From NCBI GenBank assembly GCA_022393335.1, contig JAJEKB010020415.1, positions 187,087 through 251,086 of the forward strand: a DNA stretch of 64,000 nt, written 5' to 3'. A model generated the notes under the pieces. It was not told the origin of the DNA and searched no databases. It saw nothing but the letters and a program-made list of their open reading frames with translations. Shown one piece after another: positions 48,546-61,589 of this stretch; position 1 is the stretch's first letter, and each line of letters opens with the position of its first letter. The DNA is from Macrotrachela quadricornifera. Taxonomy: Eukaryota > Rotifera > Eurotatoria > Philodinida > Philodinidae. Both the position numbers and the translations under genes were made by a program.

Positions 48546-48604
48546 AATGACAACATTCGAATCACTACTAAACACATTTTATCAAGAAACTTTCTTAACT
48601 ATAG

Positions 48605-49809
48605 ATCAACATCAAAATCATTCAAAGCATCAATCAAACCCATTTCTCATAAAGATTCTGGAATCAATTTTCTTAGTGCTCATCGAACTGGTGTTTTAGA
48701 GCTATTTCAAACGAATCCGCGTTTGCGTTATCAAGGTATTTTAGATTGCGAGTTCAAGTACAAATTTTCAAAGTAATTTTGTAATAAATACAGTTCTTTT
48801 AACTGATGTTGCTAATCTATATTGCTTCACTAAAAGAAGACCAAAGCGACGTCATCTTCTCTTACACCAAATACTTACAATTAAATTATCCCTACTAACA
48901 TCGGGTACTTTCCGCTAGTTTCATATGAAAAAAGAGAATGGTCGGTCAAAAACAAACAATACAGAAAATTGACAGAATCAGCTAAAAATTAAGAGTTAAT
49001 ACACCACGTGATATTTCGATATCAATAACTCAGATATCATCATCAGACGAAACCATAACACCTGCACATATAATATAGATTAGTTTTGAAACCAATGCAA
49101 TATAATTATATGACTAATTTTAATGTATAACACATTGAAGTAAAGAATTAATTCTATTTTAATCAAAAATTGATCAAATAGAAATAATTTTGATCAACGA
49201 CGTCCATTTATTGCTGAATATGAATAATGAAATAATCATTATTTATATTTCAATGTGTTATACATTAAAATTAGTCATATAATTATATTGCATTGGTTTC
49301 AAAACTAATCTATATTATATGTACAGGTGTTATGGTTTCGTCCGATGATGATATCTGAGTTATTGATATCGAAATATCACGTGGTGTATTAACTCTTAAT
49401 TTTTAGCTGATTTTGTCAATTTTCTGTATTATTTATACATTTTGTCCATATTATAATATTATAAAAACAAACAAAATTACTTAAATATGTTTGAAAACAA
49501 GCAGCATTAATGCGTGAACCGTTTCGTAATCTTCCATCGACGACGAGTCGAATCAATGAAAACAATAAAAAAGCATCAAACTTACATAAAATGAAACAAA
49601 TATCTCAATCAAATAGGAAAATAAAAAGAATCATTCCACCAACGTCATCGTCAATTGAAAAGGTACGTATTATCGAAAAATATTTTTTTATATGTAATAC
49701 ATTTCTTAATCGATTTTATTATTGTTCAATTTCTTTTACATAGAACGAATCATTGTCAAAAAAAGCTTACTATTTTAACAATACAAATGATCCTGCTATG
49801 GATCAATAA
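48605..49809 (+). CDS. Possible small spliced gene with a palindrome in its intron
   Basis: Three plus-strand segments join in frame through GT-AG introns: 48605-48735 (contains GINFLSAHRTGVLELFQTNP), 49502-49662 (MREPFRNLPSTTSRINENNK, then a Lys/Ser-rich stretch) and 49744-49809, ending at TAA. The product is basic and low in complexity and no family is recognised. A start codon for the first segment is not seen. Alternatively only the second and third segments (ATG at 49510) are used, giving about 72 residues. Evidence is only open frames and phase. Confidence 0.3.
48958..49431. mobile_element. Foldback element, 182-bp near-perfect arms
   Basis: 48958-49139 and 49250-49431 are inverted copies with only a few mismatches, around a 110-base spacer. 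The arms include acaccacgtgatatttcgat and its complement. Such high identity means recent insertion or gene conversion. It has no coding capacity. Single-stranded DNA from it would form a long hairpin. Confidence 0.85.
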
Positions 49810-49939
49810 ATCTGAACATTATTTAAATGAAAAATTAGTTGTTTTTTATATTTGTAGTGTCAATTTATATAATTGTATATATGTACTAGAGATTTGTTTT
49901 ATTAAGCATTTTCTACCAATATCTCATAGATTTTAAATA

Positions 49940-51460
49940 TACATGATTATGGTGATTCTTCTTACTTTTTAAACATTTTCGTTAGTTTAAAAGAGTATCT
50001 AATCACACATGAATTTATAGGAAACAAACTTATAACTTCTTCAACGAGTAACGCACAATCAATTCTTACGCAAGGAAATTAACTCAAGATTAGAAGACAT
50101 CATGGTCAATCGCACAAAAAATAGAGCAATTCAATTTCTTCTTTAAGTCAGTGCGCTTCCACAAACAATAATAACCAATTGACTAATCAAAACTTAGAAT
50201 AGCCTCTGTAATGTAATAAAAATATATGAATATGCTGCACTTTCCAATTCTAAAAACAATTATATTCATTTGCAAGTCCTATAGCACTGTGAGAAATCAC
50301 GACTTATAGAATATTCGACAAAACTAGAGTACTATTATTTTATAACAATTAATTGTTTCGAGCGGCATCACATCTATTCATTTGTCTATCCATGTATGAT
50401 TTCCATTTCAATATGAATATGCTTTGTTTATACAATGATCGCTCTGTTCGTTTAGATTATAATAATCACAATTTTTTATAAAAAATTTTAAAAAATTCAG
50501 CTAATCGTAGAACACAATTGCATTAGAAGTGCAAGGCCGGTAGGCAGGCCACTGATTTTTCACTTGTTTGGGATGATTTATACTGCAAAAATGTCATCAA
50601 TGTGGCCCGTCTACACATATTGTAACGCATTGTATGCGGACAATATGCGACCCTTCTTTTTTATCAAATAACACGGTTTAGTGTGCACCGCAAATGGGTT
50701 ATCTTTGCACTAGGTACTGCTATAAATACACTATTTTTACAGCATTTACAATTCCTTTTTGAATTGTAAACCATACTGTTTTCATAGTTCTAATAATGAA
50801 TATTAATTACAAGAATAACTGTTCCTGTTCGAAAAAAAATTGTTGAGTGAATGAGTTTTATTTGCTAACAAAAAATATTTTTAATGTATCGATCAAGGAA
50901 TTTTCGGTTGATGTTTCTGTGAAGTAAGTATTCACTCATCTCAGTTGCCGTATATGCTCAGATTATACGAGTATAAAAGATATAAAAGGGACAAGTCGGC
51001 TTTTTTACATGATGAGATAAGAAATCTATTTATATTCTACCATAATAATAACGAACTGCTATTCTTTTGAGATTCATTTTTAATAATAACTTTTCCAAAT
51101 GAATTTTCTTCAAGGTGCATCAGTAGATTTCATATTCGACACTGAGTTGATAATTCATGTATATATAAGCGTCGACTATTGCTTTTATTGTTTTAGTTAT
51201 GCGCACATGAATGCATTAGTTTTACCATCCTTTTGTTTAGAGAATGTAAACCTTTTCAGTAGAAGGTTCGCGACGTTTACGCTGCCTTACTTGTAAAATA
51301 ATTGATTCTACTAAATGTTGTTTACTCCTAATTTATTCAATCAATTTATATTATTCTTATAAGATTTAAATCAAATGTCAATGAGTGAAAAGAACTTCTA
51401 TGTAGTGTAATCTTTTAAATAATTTATTTTATTCTTTTATCATATATGCAAGAATTTCTG
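49940..51460. other. Intergenic, AT-rich, no supported gene
   Basis: Nothing with a domain or splice structure. A short acceptor-like site and open stretch near 50020-50090 might be an extra exon of the small gene to its left, but the evidence is too weak to call. Confidence 0.4.
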
Positions 51461-51464
51461 ATCA

Positions 51465-51680
51465 ACAGTCACGACCAGTTTCGACTTTGCTGAAGGGTCT
51501 CATCAGGTGGCATAGTCCTAGCTGCAGTCATACAATATTAGCACCGGTTCTCTTCTAGTTATTTAACTAGGAGTTGAGCATTCAGTTTTTGTCATAGTTC
51601 CTACGATTATGATGGATTGAATTGTGCCACCTAATGAGACCCTTCTTCAGCAAGATCGAAATCGGTCGTGACTGCTGCTC
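51465..51680. mobile_element. TIR MITE, copy 1
   Basis: About 216 bases with ~50-bp terminal inverted repeats. The left end runs acagtcacgaccagtttcga, then ctttgctgaagggtctcatc, then aggtggca; the right end is its complement (tgccacctaatgagaccctt and onward to gtcgtgactg). It is homologous over its whole length to 54071-54292. Confidence 0.82.
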
Positions 51681-52759
51681 TAAAAATATAAATAGTTTTA
51701 ATGTAAAAATTTTCAATATCGTAAATCTTTTCATTCCGAAAGGATGAATGCTACTTGTTTTTTTTAGCAGAATATTGTATTTGTCAATGTGACATCTTAT
51801 AAACATTTTTTGTTCCTTTTGTAAGTATTATTATCACTTGTGATCGTGATAATCGAACCAGCTATGAAAGCTAGTTCGATTACGTATATAGGCGCTTTCG
51901 AGCGTAATAATGGAGGAAAAAGTTTAGAAAAATATTGACAACAACATACTATCAGAATAAGAAAATGTCAAGCACTTCAAGTCATTTTCGTTGTGATCTT
52001 ATTCTTTTTCTTTCTTTCGTTTCACTTTATTGATATGATGTAAAAGTAAGACTAGTAGGTAAGTAAATAGCAGATTTTTTTATCTCAGAAGGCGAAACAC
52101 AAAACACGAAGAAGAAATGCTATGACTGTATGAAGTAATACATATTCTTGATATGCTACAGCACGATTAACAAAGTAATAGACAGAGATCTCTTTCTATC
52201 TATTACAATATCGTACAGCCATATTCGAAGGCGTGGGTGAATTCACGTTAACTTTATTAGACCGAATCAGATATGACTTGAATTTTGGCAAGTGTTTATT
52301 TTCTTATCGAGTTAACTTTTCCCGATGCAATTAACCGATTTCTAAATACTTTTTTAAAGATTGATTCCAAAACTAATCAGTCATTAAATGATCAATACAC
52401 ATTATATATATATTACCAAGAAGATTGCAATGGTTTTTGAAGTGATTTAACAATTTATTCTTTCTTTCTATGATATGATATTAATGTCATTTTCGTTCGT
52501 ATTCTGTAGCTTTATGAATATTTTAAACTTTTGTCGAACTGTCATATTAGAAGGAAACAGATATTTTAGCACAAATAAGCGATCAAGAGTTTTGGGTTTA
52601 GTTGCATCAAGTGTGGTCCGATACAAATCATCCTTTGTCTGAATGGATTGGATTCGAGTTGAGCTAGAAAATATCAATTTGGCCATCGGTTAGAAAAGTT
52701 GAACCTGTGCAAATATGAATCGTTTAACTCTCTTCATATTTTAAGATATAATAGCTAAG

Positions 52760-53620
52760 ATGGTATTGAATTCAACATATTTTCTTGGTGCAATTGCTCT
52801 TATCACAGGAGGCAACAAGATAAGCACACTGTGCGAAGAAAATATTGATCATTTTTGTGACACTACTATAAGGTATTGGATTTGAGACTGCTCGTCAATT
52901 CGGTGAACAAGGTCTTACAGTTCTTATTGCAGCTCGAGATGAAACACGAGGCGAAGAAGCAGTTCAAATGTTGGAAAAGGAGAATATTCAGACCAAGTTA
53001 GTTGAACTTGATGTAACAAGACAAGAAACAATTGACAATACAGTTCAACAAGTTTTAAATGACTATGATCGCCTCAATATTTTTATCAATAATGCAGGCA
53101 TTCGTCTGGAAGGTGAACCTTTGAGCCAAAATCTTATGACTAAGATGCGTGAAACATTCGAAACGAACTTCTTTGGTCCTTTTGCTGTAACGAAAGCATT
53201 TCTTCCTTTGTTACAGAAATCCGATAAAGCGCGAATGATGAATGTATCAAATCGAGTGGCTTCCTTTGGAAAGCCGCTATCATTTCTTAGTCGATTAGCT
53301 TATGCAATGTCGAAAACAGCTTTCAACATGGTGACTATTCAATTAGACGGAGAATTTTGTACACAAAACTGTAATATTAAAATCAATAGTGTTAATCCAG
53401 GCAAGTGTTCACTTAACATCTTTAAAAAGAAAATCAAAGTCAACCTTTCTTTTGACGTTTAATTGCTTAGGATTGGCGAAGAACTGACATGAATAATAAT
53501 AATGAGAGCTATCCTCCACCAAGTCAAGCTGCTCGAGCTATTGTTCATTTTGCAACATTGCCTGACGATAGTCCATCTGGAACATTCTTTCATTCAGAAA
53601 AAAATCAAAAGCCGTGGTAG
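52760..53620 (+). pseudogene. Short-chain dehydrogenase/reductase, probably decayed
   Basis: A classical SDR (NAD(P)(H)-dependent carbonyl or alcohol oxidoreductase). Exon 1 (52760-52819) has GAIALITGGNK, the start of the TGxxxGxG cofactor motif. After about 56 bases, GIGFETARQFGEQG continues it from near 52875. INNAG, the catalytic Ser region NVSNRVAS and YAMSK (YxxxK) are all present. The piece after the next intron (from 53470) reads WRRTDMNNN, then AARAIVHFATLPDDSPSG, the expected C-terminus, to TAG at 53620. Defects: the first intron lacks GT (AACAAG|ATAAGC), the second has a GC donor, and one extra T at about 53473 shifts the frame. Sequencing error cannot be excluded. The family is certain; loss of function is likely. 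Confidence 0.75.
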
Positions 53621-54070
53621 AATAATCGAAAAATAACATTTTAAAAGATAACTTAATTCCATCACTTAGTCAAATTTTTCGTTTAAACATCTCCACACAA
53701 TAAATATTTTACAAAAACCATCGATCTCAGTAGAATTTTTAATGTCTTAACATAAATCTTATGAAAATCAATCTCTTGATTCCTCTGTCAGCTTATACGC
53801 ACTGGAAACATGAGATTCCAATCGACCATATGTTACCGTACAAATGACAGGTCTTTGTACCATAATTATTGTGTATTTATTTTTTCTCTTCCTATCTGCT
53901 GGTTACATTTTTTATTTAGAGACGTTTCATCAACGACGTTGAATTTATCAGACTATTTGTAATGTTAAATAAACAGAGCAAGTTAAAAAAAAAATTGTAA
54001 ATGCCTAAGTTTGTTTTGAATCAATCTTTATTTTTAAAATCGTTATTTTCATCAATTGTCTGTAACAGTT

Positions 54071-54292
54071 AGAACAGCAGCCACGATTAATTTCGAACTT
54101 GCTGAAGGATCTCGTCAGGTGGCATAGTTCATCTAAATGTAGTCGTGCAATATTAATAGCGGTTCTCTTCTAATTCTCCAACTAAGAGTTGAACATTCAG
54201 TTTTTACCCTAAACCTTTGGGTTATGATGAAATAAATTATGCCACCTGATAAGACCTTTTAGTTAGGTCGATACCAGTCGTGGTTGCTGTTC
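54071..54292. mobile_element. TIR MITE, copy 2
   Basis: Second copy of the MITE at 51465-51680. TIRs begin agaacagcagccacgat and end with the near-complement (cagtcgtggttgctgttct). It shares the internal gcggttctcttcta and gttgaacattcagttttt pieces with copy 1. It has more mismatches between its arms than copy 1, so it may be older. Confidence 0.82.
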
Positions 54293-55466
54293 TATATATC
54301 GATGACTTAGAAATGATCGATTCCTAGCCGAAACTGTTCTCTATAAAATGAGATATCCCCGAACTCAAACGATAAAGCTGTTGATGAGATAATGTCAAAA
54401 TACTGAGCACATTTTCAAGATAACAATTTTTAAGGGTCACAATGAACTCCTTATTTAACATGTCTATATAAATCTTACCCAAAAGATCTCACGTGTAGTA
54501 GGCAATAAAGAAAACTCTTCACATTAGAATCAATCTTGAACATAGGTTCACGACCTTCAAATATTCTTCAATCAAATTTAAAACAATGAGTTCATCAAAA
54601 ACCAATGAAGAGTTAAATTAGAAAAGTCTTTCTTACTTCAAATTTGCATTTTTTAGTGACTGATAACGATCTATCAAGTTTTATAACAAACTATGATTTA
54701 TTCATTTATCATTATTTAATAACTACCAATATTAAAACACCAACCTCAAATTTGAATTTCCCATAGCCAATTATCTTTGGTGAAGTTATTCTTACGAGAG
54801 TTCATATATTATTTTTTTAAGAAAAATAATAAAATTAACTATTAATTATTTATTAATTTATTAAACTCCAATTGGTTTAGGTACATAAATATATAGACGA
54901 ACTTCACAAACAACCATACATGCAAAACTACCAACTAATTATTATTTTGACCTTTGAGCTCGGCGACAGGTAATTAAACAATCAACCGCATTTTATTAAT
55001 ATGACCCTCCTTCCAGTTGAGAGAACAAGAAAATATCTAATACAATGAATTTTCTTGATATCTTTGTATAGTTCAATATTTTCATTTAAACTTTTTGAAA
55101 AATAAAAAATATTTGAATCATAGTGTAGCACAAATTTTGTTAGAGAATATTTCAAGTTAAATCAACCTTTGTCATAATGATTTATAAATAACCTATATAT
55201 TGGTACTGAGCAAATAGATTAAAGGTTCGCTTTTTCATCGTGACCTTGATAATGTTATCTACTGAATGCGCAAAAGGTATTAAACATACTTAAGAATAAG
55301 ATCAAGGATATTTATTTTATTAACTCATATCTCTCTTTAAATATCAACAGGATAACATACTTGTCTTTTATTATATAAGATTATATTCTAAAGAGAATAA
55401 GAAGTTTTAAAAACAATCAATTAATGTATAGTTTATATATATGTATTTTATTTTTTAGTATACGCA
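54293..55466. other. Intergenic, upstream of the copper monooxygenase
   Basis: AT-rich with no recognised gene or repeat. The region before 55467 should hold the promoter of the DBH-like gene. Confidence 0.45.
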
Positions 55467-57981
55467 ATGTTGATGTATATTGTTTTCCAACTGTTCGTAT
55501 CATTATTATTAATTAATAAATGTAATGGAATCTCAAGTCCTTTGTTACCGTATATGACATACGAAAATTCACTTGAACTTGAACAAAATATAGCTGATCT
55601 TTGGTGGACAGTTGATGATTTGGAAACAGAAATAACATTTGAATTACATGTAAAAACAACAGGTTGGATTGCTTTGGGTATTAGTCCAGGTAAAATTTAA
55701 TTAATTATTATTTTATAAAAAATAGTCAATTCTTATATAGCTGGTGGTATGAATGGTGCTGATATTGGAGTTGGATGGGTTGATAGTAGAGGAAAAATTT
55801 ATTTTCAAGTATAAATATTAATTTATTTATTTTTAATAAACTGTTATATTATATAGGATCGTTTTGCATTGAATCAATCTAAACCAATTATTGATAATAC
55901 AACAACGGATTGGTTTGCACTTCAAGGTCGAGAAGAAAATGGATGGACATCTATTCAATTTAAACGTTTTTTAGATACTTGTGATAGAATGGATGTTCCA
56001 ATTAAAGTAAAGAAAATTATTTTATTTAATAATTTTAATAATAATATAATTTATTATTTATAAATGGATTATTTTAAGCCAGGAACAAATATTGTTATAT
56101 TTGCATATGGTACTGTTGATCCTGATCTGTCTAAAATAAATGATGATATATCTTATCATGATACACGACGAGGAACACGAATGATTCCACTTCGTTCTTA
56201 CGGAAATCCACCTGAAAACGAAAAATTTTCTAAACTTGATTCATTCGATTTTCGTTTAAATAATGTTAGTTATATTAATAATTCATTTTATCCAATAATT
56301 ATTTCATTATTTTTTTAGTATCAAATTCCATCAACTGATACAACTTATTATTGTCAAATATTTAAAGTTCCACCTCATTTTATGGCTAAACGACATATCA
56401 TTGGTGTATGTTTTTTTATTTTATTTTAAGAAGACTTTTATCATATATAATTTGTTTTAGTATGAAATTCTAATTGATTCTTCAAGTAAAGATCTTGTTC
56501 ATCATATGACAACATATGAATGTGATCCTTCAATGACATTTAATGATGAAAAATTACCTTCTGATATATGTGATCATATAACTAATAAATATATGGGATG
56601 CATGTCTAATGTTGCTAATGGTTGGGCTGTTGGAGGTGATCATGTAAGATTTCTTTTTTTATATAAGATAATTACAAATAAATATTTAACTGTTTATTTG
56701 TATGTAAAGATGGTTGAGTATACTACGGAAGCTGGTTATCCAATAGGTAGTAATACTTCTGTTAAATATTTTATGATGCAAATACATTTTGATAATTCTC
56801 AATTATCATCAAGTATAAAGATTTTTTTCTTTGATAAATAATATTAATTAAAGTATTTAGATCGTTACGATAGTTCAGGAATTCGATATTATATTGGAAA
56901 TGAACTTCGTAAACATGATCTTGGTTATTTTACATTAGGAGTACATTCAAGTCCTGGTGCTATTGCAGTACCACCAGGTGTTAATCAATTTTTAGTTGAT
57001 GCTTATTGTCCTATAAAAGCTTCTCAAGTAAATTTTATAAATAAATACTTTTTGAATATTATAATTTCGTTTTAGAGATTTCCTGATTCAGGTATAACGG
57101 TAACATCAGCATTCCCTCATACACATTTACAAGGTAAGAATTAATAATTTTTTTTCTAAATTTAATTTATATTAAATTTTAGGTAAAAGTGTATGGACAA
57201 AAATAATTCGAAATGAACGTGCTATTGGATATTTATTTAATGCTGAATCATTTAATTTTAATTATCAATTTGAAAATCGTTTACCAAAACCAATTAAACT
57301 TTATAAAGTAAAATAAAAATAAGAGAAGTAGTTTTTTTTTGTTATATTAATTTTCTTTTTTTTTTCTTTGATAGGGTGATACATTTATTACTCGATGTGT
57401 TTATGATACAATGAATAAAAATGAAATAACATTAGTATAAAAGATTTTGATGATTTTTATTAATATTTTTTCATTAATAAATTTAGGGTGGTGAACGTAC
57501 AAAAGATGAAATGTGTTCTCATTCATTTACTTATTATCCTCGAATGAATAATTTTTTCTTATGTGTATCATTACAATCAAATTCAGCATGGCAAACTGTT
57601 ATAGATAATTCAACGTATGTTGAGAAAAAATTTTATGTTTAAAATCTTTTTATTTTTAAATATACTAGATCAAATTATGATACAGAAAAACTTATTGAAT
57701 GGTTAAAAAATATTAAATGGACAGATGAATTAAAATTAAAATGGCAAGAATTTTATAATAAAGGTTCACGTTATATTATTCTTGGTGGAGCAAATAAAAT
57801 TGAAATAGATGCAGATGTTCCAATACCAAAATATGAAGATTTAAAAGCTGAACAATGTCATCGATCTCAAATTTCAACACCTTTTATTGTTACTACACCT
57901 AATTATAATTCAGCTAATTCTTATCGAAGGACATTCAGCATTTCATTATTTATTCCATTTTTTATTAAACAAATATTATAG
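55467..57981 (+). CDS. DBH/MOXD1-like copper type II monooxygenase, 13 exons
   Basis: Exons: 55467-55689, 55741-55808, 55857-56006, 56079-56264, 56319-56405, 56461-56643, 56710-56812, 56861-57027, 57076-57133, 57183-57307, 57375-57434, 57487-57614, 57669-57981, all GT-AG, joined in frame. The N-terminus is a signal peptide (MLMYIVFQLFVSLLLI). A DOMON domain follows (DLWWTVDDLETEITFELHVK; TGWIALGISPAGGMNGADI). The monooxygenase core has the CuH histidine pair in LVHHMTTYECD, the CuM-domain histidines in FPHTHLQGKSVW, and the Met ligand region in DEMCSHSFTYYP. Such enzymes hydroxylate catecholamines or related substrates using ascorbate, in the secretory pathway. The C-terminus is hydrophobic (FSISLFIPFFIKQIL), suggesting a membrane or GPI anchor. 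The substrate cannot be told. Confidence 0.9.
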
Positions 57982-60017
57982 AAAAATAGAATACTTAATA
58001 AATGTTGTTAATAAGAAATTATTTTTTTTAAATATCTAAAATAACATATAATGACTAGAAAAAGATTTTCGCTAATACTGACGACAATCTATTACATTAT
58101 TGTTAATTTAAGTAAAACTTTAATGTTAACTAGAGAGTTTGACAGTAAATATATTTATGTATGCATGCATTAGAGCAAATTTTAAAAAAAATACGAGTCC
58201 ACCGATTCAATAGTCGTACCTAATCGAATCCAATAGGAAATCGACCGGAATATTATTGAAGTTATACGTAAGATAATGAATTCCAATAAAATCTCATAGG
58301 ATTCTACGAAATGCAATCATATAAGACTTCGTAATGTTGAATCTGATCGAATGAAATAGCATCCGGAGTTTCTGTTCATTTGATTTCTATACGAAAAAAC
58401 GAGATATATTGGGAGTGGATAAATGGCCTTAATGCCACAAGTATTTTGAAAGGTTTACAGGGATACAATCTCTTCAAAATAAAACTCATTCTTGGCTCTA
58501 TTTATAGATTTGTGTCCCATGACGTTCTCTACCGATTGGCGAAAATTGCAGATCTCTAACTGATTGTATTCTTGAGTTATTGAAAAAACAGTGAAGCACA
58601 CTATGTTAAATTGAACAGCGAATAGTCAATTCCAATCCAATACTATAAAGAATAGTTATCTAATTCAAGTTTCAAAATAAGTAAAATTTTCGAAGTCTTA
58701 CAGGCATCTGTCTATGGAAAACAAAAAAATAAAGTTTGTCTAAATTATAATTTTTATTCAAATAAAACTATTGTTCTTCGAAAGATCAAAAGCCGAAGAT
58801 ACACTGAGGCTGTATTATAATTATAATTCAATCAAATTTTGTCTTGAATGATATCTACAGTAAATTAATAGTTTAAAATAAAGTACTAAAATCTTCATTT
58901 ATATTCAAATTCGAATTATTCAATTGATATAATTAAAATATTGTAGTGCATAAAAAACTGTTATTTGAATTTTTATTCAGTAAAATAATTATGTTCATGT
59001 AGTTATATTTCCTTCTTTCAATATTTTTAATGTTAATTACAAAATTACTGTGTAAAAAGAATTTTTTTCTGATAATAGAAAGAGCATTTGATATAATTTT
59101 TTTTACTGTGTCAATGTTTTAAAATACTAGATTATTTTTATTTTGATTATATTCGATGAACAACAGTTAAATAGATCTTAAAACGAAACCGTATTTAGAT
59201 ATGGATAACTTGAAAAAAATATGTTCATCTAGAAAAGTTTTAAATAAACGTTATATTTATTCCAAAACTTTGTAAAAACGTCATTCTAATGAATTTTAAA
59301 CTTATTTAAATGTATAAAACTAATCGAAAAATTGTTCAAATACAAAAGTTCTGTTGAAGTTCAGATGTTTTCATTTATTTCAGAAACATTTTTGTTGACA
59401 CTTTGTAATGTGCTCAATGTGTTGAAGACAATTTAAGATTGACATCTTTATTAGAAAAGACTTTTTCTCACTCTTCCTGTTCTTATTCTACCATGTTAAA
59501 CATTAACTCATGCATACTTCTGTTCTTAAACAATATTTAACATGTTGAGATAAATTTATTTTGTTTACATTTGTTAAAATGTTGTATTGTTGTTGTTAAA
59601 GAAAACTGTTAACAGTTTTAGATAGAAGTTAGACATTCAATTTGCAGCATTAACAGATATTAATATCTAAACATTCGTTGTACTAGTGATGGACATATTT
59701 ATTCAAAAGTTCTATTATATTTTTTTTTATTAATGATAAGTTTTCGATTACCACTATTTAATTTATTTTATCTTCTTCATTATTCATTTTTTAGAACTTG
59801 GATCTTTCCATATCTTAGTGTACATTAGGAAGTCATTAACTATTGCAGTGATTAATGATTGACTCTTAACTTTATATTGTGTTATAATGAGTATAATAGA
59901 AATCATTGTGATGTGTGTCAAATGAATTAATTCATTTTTATTTTTTTTAAAATTGCTAAAAATAATTGATGATTCTTTCTACATAATAATATATTATTTC
60001 CATTCAAAGAATTTTTC
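57982..60017. other. Intergenic, AT-rich, no supported gene
   Basis: 2 kb without a domain or splice structure. The last part lies upstream of the receptor gene and should include its promoter. Confidence 0.5.
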
Positions 60018-60984
60018 ATGTCATTAACTTATATAGGTGAACAAATTACTATTTATATAGGATCGATTTTTCTTCTGATAGGTATATTAGGTGATGGAAT
60101 GAATATAATAATATTTTCAAGTTTTCGTACTTATCGCACAACTCCTTCTTCATTTTATTTTCTTGTTGAATCAATTATTAATATTATTTATATATTAATT
60201 AATCTTATTACTCGTATTGTAACTGCAACTGATAGAATTGATTTAACTCGTAGTTCATTAATTTGGTGTAAAACCCGAACATTTTTTGCTGGTTCTCTTG
60301 CTCCAATATCTCTTACTTGTTCATGTCTTGCTACAATTGATCAATTTTTAACAACATCACAAAATGTTCATATTCGTCGATATAGTAATATTAAATGGGC
60401 ACATAGAATTATAATTATTATTATTAGTATTTGGTGTATTCATGGAAGTCTTGCTCTTTTATTTTACAATATAACATCAATTAGATGTCATTCAACTAAT
60501 ATAATCTATGCTAATTATATTACACTATATGTCATTGTTATTTTATGTGTAATTCCAGTGTCAATAATGATTATATTTGGATATCTGACTTATCGAAATA
60601 TTCGTCGAACAATAGCTCTTGTTGAAGAACATGTTGATCGTCAATTAACAAAAATGATTTTGATTGAAGTAATATTAGTTGTGATTAGTTTAACTCCATA
60701 TGGTGTTAATAGTGCATATCGTTCAATTACAAGTGAAATCACTAAAGATCTTGATCGACAAATGAAAGAAAATTTTGTAACAACAATAGTTACTTTGGTA
60801 TCTTACTTGTATTATATTGTATGTATATTTATTTTTTATCAAATTAATTAAAATGTATTTGAATTATTTTCAGGCAAATTTCTATATGTTTTTCATCTCA
60901 TCAAGTCGATTTCGTCAAACAGCAAAAAAAAGAATACTTTGGTGGCGAAAGAGAAATAAAACTCAACCATTTCAGATTCGATGA
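60018..60984 (+). CDS. Rhodopsin-like 7TM receptor, two exons
   Basis: Exon 1 (60018-60818) encodes 267 residues and exon 2 (60874-60984) 36 more, joined in frame through a 55-base intron (ATT|GTATGT to TTTTCAG). Seven hydrophobic segments are visible, starting IYIGSIFLLIGILGDGMNI. The TM3 end reads CLATIDQFLTT, where most class A receptors have DRY. TM5 has TLYVIVILCVIPVSIMII. The third loop includes VDRQLTKM. TM7 and the tail run across the splice as YYIANFYMFFISSSRFR, in the place of NPxxY. A divergent peptide-receptor-like GPCR of the type expanded in rotifers; ligand unknown. Confidence 0.83.
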
Positions 60985-61589
60985 TTTGAAAATAAGCATT
61001 CAAGATGAAAATATTAAATAATAGAACTCATTTTATATACTTATTCTTTATTTTTATCATATATCTATGTGAATCGAATCATAAAATAAAATTAGATATT
61101 GTTATATTAATAGTTCTCAACTCATTAAATTGTTACAAGTTTTAAACTGATACGATAATTGTACTCTTTGTGCTAAATGCTTATTGTCTTTTTTTCAGAA
61201 AAACTAAGAGAAAAATTACAATAAATTGAACCATTATTGAGTTGTCATATACTTATGCGAGAACTTCACATAATAGATCGTATTATAATTACTGTTATTT
61301 GAAATATTTAATAGAATCAAAGAATGAATTAATTGATATTCTTTAAAAATAAATCATATATTAATCTCTTCTCTTCTTTTCATATTTATTTAGTTTAATT
61401 CATTCGAACATGTAAGTTTTATTGAAAATTAGACCTTACTAAAACAATATTTTTATTGATCCTATCACATTTAACTCTTGAAGATATTTAAAAGTAAATA
61501 TTTCTAACACAAAATATTTGTTTGTCTCCTAGATTACTAAACGTTATCTATCTTCAAATAAATCAATAATTTACTATTTATATAATAAG

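Noticed and set aside
52468..52686. 72-codon minus-strand frame divergent from the SDR gene
   Set aside because: It has a plausible ATG but no recognisable domain and no supporting exon structure.
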